DNA of 64,000 bases from Hyaloscypha bicolor E. Taxonomy: Eukaryota; Ascomycota; Leotiomycetes; Helotiales; Hyaloscyphaceae. Position numbers and translations under genes: made by a program. The first letter of the stretch is position 1. Every line of letters starts with the position of its first letter. Of the stretch, positions 25,495 through 36,287 are shown one piece after another. The stretch is from assembly GCF_002865645.1 (NCBI RefSeq), contig NW_020194589.1, positions 666,812 through 730,811 of the forward strand, written 5' to 3'. The notes under the pieces were generated by a model, which saw nothing but the letters and a program-made list of their open reading frames with translations, did not search any database and was not told the origin of the DNA.

Positions 25495-28400
25495 GAGCAA
25501 TGTTTGGAGAATGATATAATAAGAGAGGACGTGGTGTGGTTGAGGATTTCCTTACTGGATATGCGTTTGAACGGTTCGGGTGAGTGCAGAGGGACGCGAG
25601 TGCAGGCAAACGACAAGGGGCCATGTAGCGACTCGAGTTAAATTGCAATTGAGCACACCTGTGCAACTAATTAGCCTTTGGAAACATAATTGTGTTTGAT
25701 TTAAATATGCGATTGTGAAGGGATGCGGAGATCTCTGAAAGGTAAAAGGCTCCTGTTCCTCTCTTAATTTCGTAGATATGCACTCCGCCGCACCCGATGA
25801 AAGAAACGAGATGAATTTGGTTGGAACAAAAGATTTCTTAAAGACCCAGCTTGAATTCATTGCTCTGAAAATAGACAACAAAACATACCTCTCCTCTCAG
25901 GGTTGCTGAACATCATAACAAGCGCCGCGAGGCATACATTAATGAGAGGTCAGCAGCTGGGTGAAGAAGACAGCTCGATATTTGGTTTCTTCCTAGCATG
26001 TCATTAAATCATGTGTAAGGAGAAGAGGTCCCCCATCCGTTGGCGACGGCTATAGCACATTCGAATTCTGGAACGCCAGTTGGCCATTCTCACTGCTAAA
26101 GATGTCAGCCCCAATTATAGACTCAAGCGGTTTATTGGCAGTAGTATCTCTCTTTTCTAGGACAGGTCTGAGATACTTTGTGCATTTCTGTTCTGGATCT
26201 GCTGCAGAGAACGAGAGAAGGGACGGAAGGTAAGCAAATGATGCAAGCTAGGAAACTGGGAGACTTTATCTTTGCTCGAGGAATTCCTGTACTGCGCCAG
26301 CTTCATGACGCATGAGGTTACATTTCCCTGGCGAGGATTTTGACGGTCTATTTGAAAGCGAGATGAAGATTTGATAACGATTCTGTTTTCCTAAATAGAC
26401 TCTTTGCAAGTATAACCACCGTACAGGTTTAGAATTTGAGTACAATTTGGTTCAAGTTGTGTTGGAATTACTTAAATGAATCCAAAAGGAGTACACCCCT
26501 GCCAAATCTCTATTTAGCCCGCGTAAACTCGCGTAGCTTTCCTAACCAGGATTATCTGCCTAGAGTAATAATTTTATAAATAACTTAAAATTTACTCTAT
26601 TTTATTTATATACTAGTACTCTTCTAATTCCCTTTGCATTTCTTTAAGAACGCTAGTTTTTATAATTTATTATAAAATAATTCTTTATTTTAGCCCCTCG
26701 CGCACGCGCATATATATTAGTAAGATATATATTCTGGCTCTCTGACTTATATATTACTTAAGAATATATCCTTACTTACGTAATTAAAGTAAGTAGCCAT
26801 ATTAGAGTTGGGAGCCTTTAGCGTGCGATACGATCCCTGGCCTAAAGGCAAGCTATAGTACACGTGAAGGAAGCTCCAAGTTTTAGTAGAGACAAGCTTT
26901 GGGGCTCCTTATTCAAGCGCGCCCCCTAGCTCCCGTGGTATAACAACATTGAAAATAACAAACCCGAAAACTCATAATCTGCCCGCTGATATAAGAGTAA
27001 CTGCTCAGCCACAAGATGTTTCCCTAGCTGACACGGAGCTTTAGACCGTTTGGCCCTCGAAGTGTTAACTGTGGATACGGAGAGTGCGGTTGGGCATGTT
27101 CTGCACTCATGGTCGCGTTCCTCATCTGCTGTAGAAGCGATAGTGAGAACGTGAGGTTCAGCATCAGGTATTTATTCCCTCAAAGCAGAAAGGGGGTATC
27201 AAATTCCCGGTGCCCGCCCTTTTCCTCCCCTTCCTCGAGACATCCGCCGATATCCGACTCACAACTTCTTATCTTCTTAAAAGTGAGAAGGGTATAAGAA
27301 CTACTCTCGCACCAAATGCAAAAATCACAGGACAACGATCCAAAGTTGCAGAGCTGCAGGGTTTCTGTCCTTGTATCTAGGGGCTGTGGACTCCGGTTTT
27401 TCGGGAGGCTAGCGGTGATTTCGTTCAAGGGGTAAAGTCGAAGCTGTCGGGCCAGCAAGGGTAGGTAGCTCAGGACTGTTCATGAATGCGGGGTACATTG
27501 ACAGAGGGAGGGAACTGCGGAGGCGGCCCTGAGATCTTTAGGGATGTGAGAACTTGGACTTGGTATTCAGAGATTGGAAAGAGGCTTGACCGAAGCACGT
27601 ACAGTACCATTGACTCCGCATTTGGAATCTGTCGTGGCTGACTTGGAATGTTTACTGTGATGAGGAAACAGGATCTTCCTTTTCCAAACATGTATACCTA
27701 TCAACCACTTAGATGCCACGTTCCGAACCAGCTTCAACGATGATTTTTTTAGCTGGCTCGGTGTTTCTTCTTCCACTACCGTAGATAGCAACCTCTCTCT
27801 CGTGTTCAACTCAACAGGATATAATAAGCTCTTGCCCTAAGAACACAGGAAACACAATAAATTTTGAGGTCGAGGGAAAGACCACGGTGTCTCCGGTTAT
27901 CCATCATACCTCCGTGCACTCTTCCTTGTTTAGTCAAGTTGGCGCGTGTTTACGAGACATTACCGTAACTCTCGGACAAGAGCAAGTTTTATTTTTTCAG
28001 GGAATGGTAGTGTATTAACACCAACTAGTAACTTGACAATAACACAACAAATAGACAAGCCACCATACTACCGGAGTAGAATCGGTGAACACAGCGTACG
28101 AAAATAGTTGGAAGCGTCTGTAGACGTGGAAAAGTTGCCACCTCACGACGGCCGAGAAAGTGCCGAGTGGTGATCCCCACATGGACTTCTTCAGCAGCAT
28201 GCCCTTTGGATGGTAAGGGGCGTCACGTGCCATCCCTTTCTTGCTCCGCCCTCCTCCTCACACACCTCTCAACCCTTCACCACGAATCTAGAGTACTTGG
28301 TTGAAGAATCGCATTCAAAAGGTATCTAACTACTTTCCACTACAACAAATCAGAAATCTGCGTCTCCATCTCCACATCTCTCAAATTTTGGGTGTGTGTG

Positions 28401-28586
28401 CTTGTGCTTGTGCTCGACGAAGTGAAAATTAACTCCCCCTCAAACGCCATTAAAGCATTCAACTTCCTTCTTTCGTATCTACACTCATCGTCATTACCAC
28501 CACCCCTCCGACCCCTCTCCCCTCTTCCCCTCTTTTCAGCGCTCGTTCACACACTCAACACCCGGTGCTCTCGGCCTCACACCCCC
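25495..28586. other. Intergenic interval, no supported gene; AT-rich patch at ~26550-26800
   Basis: About 3.1 kb between the transporter and the erdS stop codon. Frames up to ~110 codons are present, but none has a recognisable domain or convincing start and splice context. The AT-rich patch near 26550-26800 looks like a small degraded repeat fragment. Sequence just before 28586 is the 3' flank of the convergent erdS gene. Confidence 0.5.
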
Positions 28587-31500
28587 CTAACCATCCTCCT
28601 TCAAGAACGCCATCAACGCCTGAATCCCGCCGGCTCCCAGTCCCCCTCGGGGATACGCAACAAAAACAGGGTCATTCCTCACGCCCATCTTCTCGCGGAA
28701 TTCGCTCTTGTTCGTCAACTTAAACTGCCGATTAATCGCCTCGTACGCCTTCTTCAACGCCCGCACCTTCGTCTTGCCCAGATTGCGTCCCCCCTCCAGC
28801 GTATTCATCGCCCCAGTGCCGAAGGTGACTTGTTTGCACTCCGCATCACTGGCCGCGATCGCGCGCATAGAGTGCAGGATGAGGCTCTCGATCGTGCCGG
28901 ACGGGGCACCGGGGAACTCGAGGCTGAATTTGACTTGGTAGCCATTCTGCGGACTCAACTGGTGCAGGACGCAGATAGCGTGGATCGTGCCGTCTGGACC
29001 GACGGAGTAGTAATAGCGTCTGTGTTCCCAGTCGATCCAAGGTCTGATTTGCGTTAAATGGACTTGCGTGCCCTTGCGGTTCTTATGCCAGTCCTCGATT
29101 CTCTTGTCGATCTTAGCCTGGAGTTCGGAATCAACGGGCGCTCCGACGGGCACGTCGATTTCCTTGATGCCCTCGTTCTCGGCGTGGCGGATCTTGCGCG
29201 CGAGGTCCTTGTCTTTGTTCGCCGGGTTGTTGCGAGGGTCGGCGCGCTCTTCTGCGGCACAGGCGAGAGTACGCCAGAGGAACTTCTCGCCGAGGTACTC
29301 CTCGATGTCGGGCCCAACGATCATCCACAGCGGCTTCAGCTCCTTGTGCTCTTCTTTCAGGAACTGCAGGTACGCGGAGACGATTTGAGGGTACTGCTGT
29401 TTCGAGCACAAGGGCTCCCCGACGGCGATCGCGAAGTTGTGGGAGATGACGTAGCCTTGTGCTGCCCCTGTGCTGGCGTGTCGCCATACGTGGTACCGCT
29501 TGTCGAGCCAAGATGTGTTTGCTGCGTCGCCGTAGTTGGCGATTAACTTCTCTAACGGCTGCAATTGCTTCTCTCGATCGGTGATTCCTTCTGTCGGGTT
29601 ATTCTCCAGATCCGTGCGCTCCCAGGGTGGGTTCGTGGTACTTGCTTCTTCGTGCCGGAGTTTGAGCGTTGGCGGACGGGCAGGGAGTGACTTCGGGTCT
29701 CGTGGGAAGAGGGAGGCCAGGCGGATGTTCCCGAGGTTCAAGAAAAGGTAGGTGAGCCGTTCTAATCCAATGCCACAGCCTGCGTGCGGTGGCGCGCCCC
29801 AGCGGAAGCCTTCGAGGTATTCGAGCATGGATTCGGGCTTCAGACCTTTAGCTTTCATGCGTTTTTCGAGGAATCGAGCATCGTGGATACGTTGTCCTCC
29901 TGTGAGGATCTCTTGTCCTCGCATGAAGATGTCGAAGGAGTTGGTGAAGCGGTCGTCGGTTGGGTCGGGCATGGCATAGAAGGGGCGGACTGAGCAGGGG
30001 AATTTGTCCAGGATGTAGTAGTCGGTCTTGTACTTTTCTTTGACGAGGGCACCGAGACGAATTTCTGCTCTGGTGGCAAGATCTTCTAGCTCAGAAGGTG
30101 GGTTTCCGTCTTCGTCGACCCAGCCATCGTCGATCAGCATCTTGACTCCCTCGGAGAAGGGAATTCTTGGTGTCTCTTCCAGCCATTGGACCCTGTCGTG
30201 GGGATAGAAGTGAGAGATGACGTCGATTTCTTTCTGGTATCGATCATAAATTCCTTGCCATAAGTTCTTGAACATTCCATCGATGATGGTCAGAGCCTCG
30301 TAATAATGCTCTTCCAACGCCATCTCGAGATCCAAGCCGGTGTATTCGGTCAAATGCCGGGGCGTGTTGCTATCTTCTGCTCGGAAAACAGGACCAATTT
30401 CGTACACCCTTTCGAAATCGGCAGCAATACACATTTGCTTTGGAAGTTGGGGAGATTGTGCAAGGAAAGCTGGCCGTCCGAAATAATCGACTTCGAAGAC
30501 TGTGGCTCCAGATTCAGAGGCACCACCTTGAAGCTTCGGGGTATGGATTTCAATAAAGCCTTTGCCATCGAGATAGGAGCGGAAGAGGTTGCAGATTCCA
30601 GATTGGATACGGAAGATTGATTGAGCGGGGGCAGTTCGTAAGTCGACGATTCGGTTGTTGAGACGAACTCTTTGGGGAAGGGATCGTTGCTGTCTGAAGA
30701 AATCCATACTGCCTGCCAAAAGGTTAGAACATCCTAAAAGCCAGGTAAGAGGACCTACTTCGACTTGCAAAGATGTCCTTGGAAGCACGGCCTTTGCTGT
30801 CTCTGTCAGGCGAGAATCGAGAGAAATCTGTTGAAGTACGAGGAGTTCCTTGTTTGGGGGTCCCAATTCTAGGAGTGTTGTCTGCAGGTGTATCACCATT
30901 CGAGGGGTATAACGACGACATCGAGCTCTCATCTTCCTCGTCATCAACATCTTCTCTGTCTCTGTTGATGTTCTCCGCATCGTAGACTGTGAAAGGGACA
31001 TTTTCTGTCAATTGCCCAACCCTGTGCACTTCCCACACCTCGAGCTCGTGGTCATGGACCGTTGCATTCTTGACTCGCTTGGGTGCTTTTCGAACTCTCG
31101 CAATGACCACAACGATTGTTTCGGTGGGATAATGCTCAACGCTTCGCACCATCTGCTCGGAGATGGTGCCTTCATTTTCTTCTCCCGCTATAAAATAATC
31201 AGCCCAGGTTCGCGGGCAGAGACTTTATTTGCATACCTTTCAGCTCATGTCGAGCTTTGAAACTCTGTAAGACTCCTTGTATTGTAATGGTCTGCTGCCG
31301 GAAAACAATGAAGACCAGTTTCGCGCTCATGCGGCGGAGGGTATGTATCCGAGCTCGGAAAGTAATGACCTCTCCGTCCAATTCTGCACCCAGATTAGTA
31401 AGATATGCAAGTCTCTCGGAAAAAGGCACCCACTCTCCCAATCCAAGTTCTTGAACAAAAGCCGATCCTCGTGAGTCCATCTCTTGCTCTGATTCATACT

Positions 31501-31881
31501 GTATGGCCGGTACAATTTCGTGAGCGATGGTGGTCCCTCCTGTAAAAACCTCTCGTCCTCTATTCTAGCCATCGACTCCCTCTTCTTTGTTTCCACCTTT
31601 GCCCGTTCCCGATCCATACTCTTCCTCGCCCTCTCAGCCTGAATGACTTCCCGACTCTGACGCTTCGAATCGCCGTTCAATCTTGGAGTAGAGGTGCTGC
31701 TGGTAATGGGAGTTGAAGCACCATTGGGCTTGGCATTTGGGCTATCAGTGCCGGACCCCGTAGAACTATTGACCCCTTCGACTTTGCTAGGAGCCGAATT
31801 TTCCGTGATTGATTTGTCGAGTGTCGAGTTATTATTGCTCATATCCTTCAGTTTCCTGAAGGGCTTCTTGAGGAACGACAT
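28587..31881 (-). CDS. erdS: Ergosteryl-aspartate synthase: AspRS fused to DUF2156 (ErdS)
   Basis: Exons on the minus strand: 31881-31434, 31383-31237, 31187-30759 and 30712-28587. Introns of 50, 49 and 46 bp have CTAAT/CTGAT/CTAAC branch sites. Product 1049 aa, one frame. Residues 1-~145 are a low-complexity extension. About 150-270 is the OB-fold anticodon-binding domain (VITFRARIHTLRRMSAKLVF, FRQQTITIQG). About 270-340 is an acidic/Ser-rich insert. About 343-685 is the class II AspRS core, with the QSPQLPKQM segment (427-435), motif 2 FRAED at 451-455 and motif 3 GCGIGLER (653-660). About 725-1049 is DUF2156, the GNAT-like aminoacyl-tRNA transferase domain also found in bacterial lipid aminoacylases. 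In the known fungal enzyme, aspartate is loaded on tRNA-Asp and then transferred to the 3-beta-OH of ergosterol. All catalytic motifs look intact. The canonical cytosolic AspRS should lie elsewhere (inference). The divergent neighbour is the matching hydrolase. Confidence 0.93.
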
Positions 31882-33209
31882 GTTGGCGAACGTTGAGGTG
31901 CCGAGCTGTCGAGCTGTCGAGGTGTCGAGCTATCGAGCTGTCAACTGTCAAGCTGTCGAGCTTGGATGGCGGGGTTGGGCGCCAGAGCTCGAATTATTTA
32001 AAGGCCGCTGAGAGCGGGGGTTGGATGGCGGCTGCAAGCAGCTGATTAATTAAGTTGGGAGGATTCCGGGGCCGCTGATCAATATCAGATGCGCAGAATC
32101 GAGTTCTTGGTTACGGAAGAGCGGATTATGTGATGCGGGATTCGCAGGGCGGAAGATTCGGGTTGCTGCCAAGAACAGCACATGCACCACAGGCGGGCGA
32201 GAGAAGAAAAAGCTGGGCTGAGCTGACCGAAAACGAGAAGAAGGGAACACAATAATGGTTTTATTGATGGGTAAGGGTAAGGGAAGCAGGCTGGAGGTAA
32301 ATACGCTGCTGTACGTCAAGAGATAAGATTGCCTTTCCCCACAGCGAGGGCAATGACATCACGGTTTTGAGGCGGGCTGCGTGAGAGCTATTGAACCGCG
32401 TTACGGTACGGAGGTACACATTTCACACATCTCACGTGTGCTGGCAAAACCCGGGCACGGGTGCAGACTGGACAGGAGAGGCTTGTCACGGTGAAAAGCT
32501 CAGCTGCAAAATCCGGACGCTCGCGAGTGCTACTAGCTGTGTACCAGGACGAAATCAGGGAGCAAACAGCGACACAAAAACTTGCACGTCACAGAAGAGT
32601 GGTGTGGCGTCCCCAGCCGAAGCTTCCGGAGGCAAAGTCCGCGATTGGTGGACCTGGTTTCAAGCAGGCTGAGTCAGGATTGTGGCACCCCCGAGGCTTT
32701 GATCACAGGGATACCGGACGCAGTGAGGCGGCAAAAGCGGGTACCTGATTTGCCGCCTCACTCTGCAGGCAGAAACAGTTGTGCATCTGTGCAGTTGTGC
32801 ATTTGTACATTTGTACATTTATGCATTTCTTGGCATCTGCATCTGCATCTCGCTTCCTGAGGCATCACTCTCGTTCCCAGGCATGAACCCAGCCTCGGCC
32901 CGCGCCCATGTCGCTGGTGACGTAGCAAAGTCGCCGATTCTCCGTGGTGCTGTCTCAACTCAACATCGATTCGTCGCGCCAAAGAATATGTCACACTCCC
33001 GCCTCGCCCTGAGTGGCTCTCTCCCCTCTCAAATACCCGGATGCGTGTCCCAGCATGCGTCCAGATTACTGAGCTGCAGCCGAGCCCCAATCGACTACGA
33101 GTTCCAAGCTCGAAGGTCTAGATACATATCAGACCCCGCCATCCAGTGCTCAAGGGCTTTTCTGCCCCTGCTGCACCCCTTTTGTCACCTTCTGTCGCGG
33201 TGGAATACC
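31882..33209. promoter_or_regulatory. Divergent intergenic region between erdS and erdH
   Basis: The 1.33 kb separating the two start codons should hold both promoters. Next to the erdS ATG is a tandem array of the 8-bp unit GTCGAGCT (31893-31963). A CACGTG box lies near 32433. Short TGCATTTGTACAT-type repeats lie at about 32774-32850. A frame running into erdH from 32781 is open, but its first 143 codons have no family similarity and are treated as upstream sequence. Confidence 0.55.
31893..31963 (-). repeat. GTCGAGCT tandem array upstream of erdS
   Basis: About nine imperfect 8-bp units (GTCGAGCT, GTCGAGGT, ATCGAGCT, GTCAAGCT) in about 70 bases, ending only 12 bases before the erdS start codon and therefore probably in its 5' UTR or core promoter. 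Each unit contains the half-palindrome TCGAGCT, so the transcript could form alternative short stems. Confidence 0.85.
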
Positions 33210-34646
33210 ATGAGCATTCTCTCTGCTCGCTGGCTACTCTACATGAAAGCCGCAATATGGAGGGCCTTGATGGCCATTGGGATGAAATTCCACCACTTCG
33301 CTGAACCGAAACCTCCCCGCCCGAACTTCAAGATCATTGTCCCGTCACGACTGTCGCCTCGAGGGGGGACATTCAAATTGGTCTTCTACATACCCGATTC
33401 GTACCTCAGCACTCCAGATGGCTATCGATTCCCTGTGGTTGTCAATTTCCACGGTGGGGGGTTTACATTGGGGACAGGAACAGATGATGCGAGATGGGCG
33501 TCAACGGTTATACACCAAGTCGATGCAGTCTTCGTATCAGTGGAATACCGACTCGCACCCGAATACCCCTTCAGCGTCGGTGTCGAAGACGGAACAGACG
33601 CGCTCATGTACCTGGCCTCACACGCCGAGGAGCTACGTCTGGACCCCCACAGAATGGCTCTCTCGGGCTTCAGCGCTGGAGGAAACTTCGCCTTCACTGT
33701 CCCCCTCATGCTGCTCGACCTCCAAACAGACGCAGGGAAACGCAGTCTGCACGAGCCCAGCCTGCAACAACCCTCCTCACGCCTCAGTTCCCGCCCCTCA
33801 ACCTCGCACCTCAACACCTCGCATTCCCACCTCCGCACCCATGCCGGGCCCTCGACATCTGCTTTCTCCTCCACACTCTCCCTCCCCCGCCCCGACCTCG
33901 AAAACGCCATGTCCTCGTCCTCTGTCCTAAAACTCTCTGACCTAGAACCCACCGCCCTAGAAGTAGCGCAACAAGTACCAGACTTAACCTTAAAAGCAAT
34001 CGTCTCTTTCTACCCACCGACCGATTTCCGCTCCAGCAGAAAAGACAAACGTGCCACGAATCCAGCACCAGAGAAGAATCTCCCGCCCATGTTGACGAAT
34101 CTGTTTGACGAGAGTTACATGCACCCTTCCGACCTCATTGATCTCTGCGATCCCTACTTATCGCCCGCAGCGGCCTCGGACGCGCAATTGAAAGCGGCAT
34201 ATCCAGACGACATCATTCTCTACACCTGCGAGTACGACATGTTGAATGTCGAGGGCAAAGAGTTTGGGGAGCGGTTGCAGGGAGACAATGTAGGGAAGAC
34301 GGTGCACGGTGGGGAAGTCAAGGCGGTGCCGCACGCGTTCGATAAGAAGCCGAATCCGGTGCGGTTCCCGAAGAGTGCGGATAGGATATATAGTGAGGCG
34401 TGCGCGGAGTTGCGGAGGGTGTTTGGGGGGCGGAGTAGTGTTGAGGAGAGGACGCAGTTGGAGCTGAGCAAGGAGGTTGAGAGGTTTGATGATGAGGAGT
34501 TAAGGGGGGGTGGGGATACCGATGCGTTGATTGGGGAAGGAGGAACTACGAGGACGGAGAGGGAGCTGGAACGCGAGAGGAGGTGGAGGGAGGCGCCGGA
34601 TATCACCATCGATGAACCTCCCTCAGACGTCAATGGCGTCAAATGA
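33210..34646 (+). CDS. erdH: Alpha/beta hydrolase next to erdS, probable ergosteryl-aspartate hydrolase (ErdH)
   Basis: Intronless, 478 aa from the ATG at 33210 (A at -3). The N-terminal hydrophobic/amphipathic helix MSILSARWLLYMKAAIWRAL begins the conserved protein. It is a member of the HSL-like alpha/beta hydrolases: oxyanion-hole HGGG at 81-84, VSVEYRLAPEYPF at 109-121, nucleophile Ser155 in GFSAGG, probable acid Asp343 in CEYDML, and His375 in VPHAF. GFSAG replaces the GDSAG usual in HSL esterases. A Ser/Pro/Thr-rich loop (about 180-245) and a charged tail (about 405-478) look disordered. The divergent position beside erdS matches the arrangement described for ErdH, which cleaves aspartate from ergosteryl-aspartate. 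The hydrolase family is certain from motifs. The substrate is inferred from the neighbour. Confidence 0.85.
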   Translation: MSILSARWLLYMKAAIWRALMAIGMKFHHFAEPKPPRPNFKIIVPSRLSPRGGTFKLVFYIPDSYLSTPDGYRFPVVVNFHGGGFTLGTGTDDARWASTVIHQVDAVFVSVEYRLAPEYPFSVGVEDGTDALMYLASHAEELRLDPHRMALSGFSAGGNFAFTVPLMLLDLQTDAGKRSLHEPSLQQPSSRLSSRPSTSHLNTSHSHLRTHAGPSTSAFSSTLSLPRPDLENAMSSSSVLKLSDLEPTALEVAQQVPDLTLKAIVSFYPPTDFRSSRKDKRATNPAPEKNLPPMLTNLFDESYMHPSDLIDLCDPYLSPAAASDAQLKAAYPDDIILYTCEYDMLNVEGKEFGERLQGDNVGKTVHGGEVKAVPHAFDKKPNPVRFPKSADRIYSEACAELRRVFGGRSSVEERTQLELSKEVERFDDEELRGGGDTDALIGEGGTTRTERELERERRWREAPDITIDEPPSDVNGVK

Positions 34647-36287
34647 TCACTAGCTCGGTGACGAATTCTCTGTATATTCTTCCAAGTTTTTGGGCATTGG
34701 GGCATTGGCAGATGTAGGCGTTTATAGACTTGTGTATACTGTACATACACCATTCAAAATTCAACATCCAAATTTCGAAATCATTTCCATCCTACAACCC
34801 CGAGGCCTCGCCCGTTCCTTTGTTCAACCGTGCCCCCTTTGTTGTGAATCCAAACTCGCTTACGATTAGCCCCTATTCCTATTCACCTACACCAAACATC
34901 ACCTTTCCAGCGAGTAACAAGAACTCTCTTCACTTCTCAACAAAGTCACGTGTTTTTGTTGCATGTCTGAGCGTAATATGCTGTACGCTTTCAAAAACAA
35001 GGGCGATAGTCAAGAGTCGACCGAATTGAACAAATTGAAGATTACAGATGAATACACATTACCCTTTCCGCACTGTGTATAACTTATTGAATTGATTTTT
35101 ATGACATTTAATTAAGAGGTTTTCATTGTACTTCGTATTTTGGTAACAGATGTTTCTACAACTTAGTTGAAGGCGAAAGGTGAAAGGCGAAATACGAATT
35201 GGCGATTCGGTCCACCCCTTTCCTACACACCCCCATTTTCAATTCCACTTTCGAAAACAAGTCAATAAATCCTCCTTTACAGTTTTACTATTTAAATGTA
35301 TGCGCAATAATATAATAGCAATTTTTTATTTAATCTTTATATGGTTCTTTATTCATGTCTTCTTTGTTCTCAAGCTCGTAATACCTCCTCCTCAATCCAG
35401 GGTACGAGGCAGGAAGTGGCAATTGAACTTGCATCTCCACTTGTGACACTGGCAATGGTATATATCACGTGTTTCCGTTGCATATCGCAATTTAATGTGT
35501 CTACGAATCCAAAAGGTGGGCGAGCGTCAAATCGTCAAATCGCCGAACTGTTGTTATTGTAGTCGAATTTGACCGAACGAATCGACGAATCGATCCAATT
35601 GCCACCACCAATTATCAAATCTGAATAGATTAAGCTCCGAAAATTTTCTCGTCGCTTGAGAGAGCCTTTAATTACATATTTGATGCAAAAAATTAATGAG
35701 GTGAAAAGGTAGTTTCAGCCGATTAATCGATAGCTTAGAATACGGCATCCTATTCAACGCCTTTCCAGATCTCCCTCGGGAAATATATCCGGGCACGCAA
35801 TTATATCTCTAGCTTATAATCCGGGAGCTGCCTCCCTCCTCCCAAATATTGATTACGGTTATCCAAAGATTTCAGAGCTCGCTTGGCCAAGAGGTGATGG
35901 GATGGTGGTCTGGGACATTGGAGAGAAGGTTGTGTCGGCTTGTGGGAGTATCACAGATGGAAGGAAGTGGTGGGTTGAGAGAGAGTCTTGGTTTGGTGGT
36001 GCTGCAGGATGTCCTCTTTGAGTGGCATTTGACGGCCGTTTGGGACATCGCGTTGTGCGGGCAAGTAGACGGGCTGTTAAGTGCCGCGGATTTTGAGGGG
36101 TGTTTCGAGGGTGATATGTAAGAGCTGTTGCCTTTGCGCTGCGTACAGCGCAACTCTAGATGTATCAATGTACATGATATTCTAGTACATTTACCAACGC
36201 CCACTATTTAAATGTCCCTTTGAATATGGCACATTCAAATGTACGAATAAATTGGGGACAGTCTGACAATGGATTCGTTCTCGTTTC
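34647..36287. other. Intergenic interval between erdH and the HET pseudogene
   Basis: No gene recognised. The left arm of a long inverted repeat lies at 34984-35211. A frame at 35849-36121 (plus) and its antisense partner have no family features. Sequence around 35280-35350 is AT-rich. Confidence 0.5.
34984..35211 (+). repeat. Left arm of long inverted repeat (partner 38621-38817)
   Basis: The reverse complement of 38621-38817 aligns over this stretch with small indels. It runs from TACGCTTTCAAAAAC at the outer end, through an exact 19-bp core ACATTACCCTTTCCGCACT (35056-35074), to GATTCGGT at the inner end. The arms bracket the HET-domain pseudogene. The right arm is more AT-rich with mostly C/T and G/A changes. 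Confidence 0.75.

Noticed and set aside
28392..29546. Plus-strand frames of up to 221 codons across the erdS 3' half
   Set aside because: They are antisense shadows of the intact DUF2156 coding exon and have no family features.
32781..33209. A 143-codon N-terminal extension of the ErdH frame
   Set aside because: No hydrolase similarity, low-complexity Cys/Ile/His start; the ATG at 33210 has a good context and begins the family-like sequence.
35849..36204. Overlapping 90- and 110-codon frames on opposite strands
   Set aside because: No domain, no splice context and mutual overlap; treated as non-coding.
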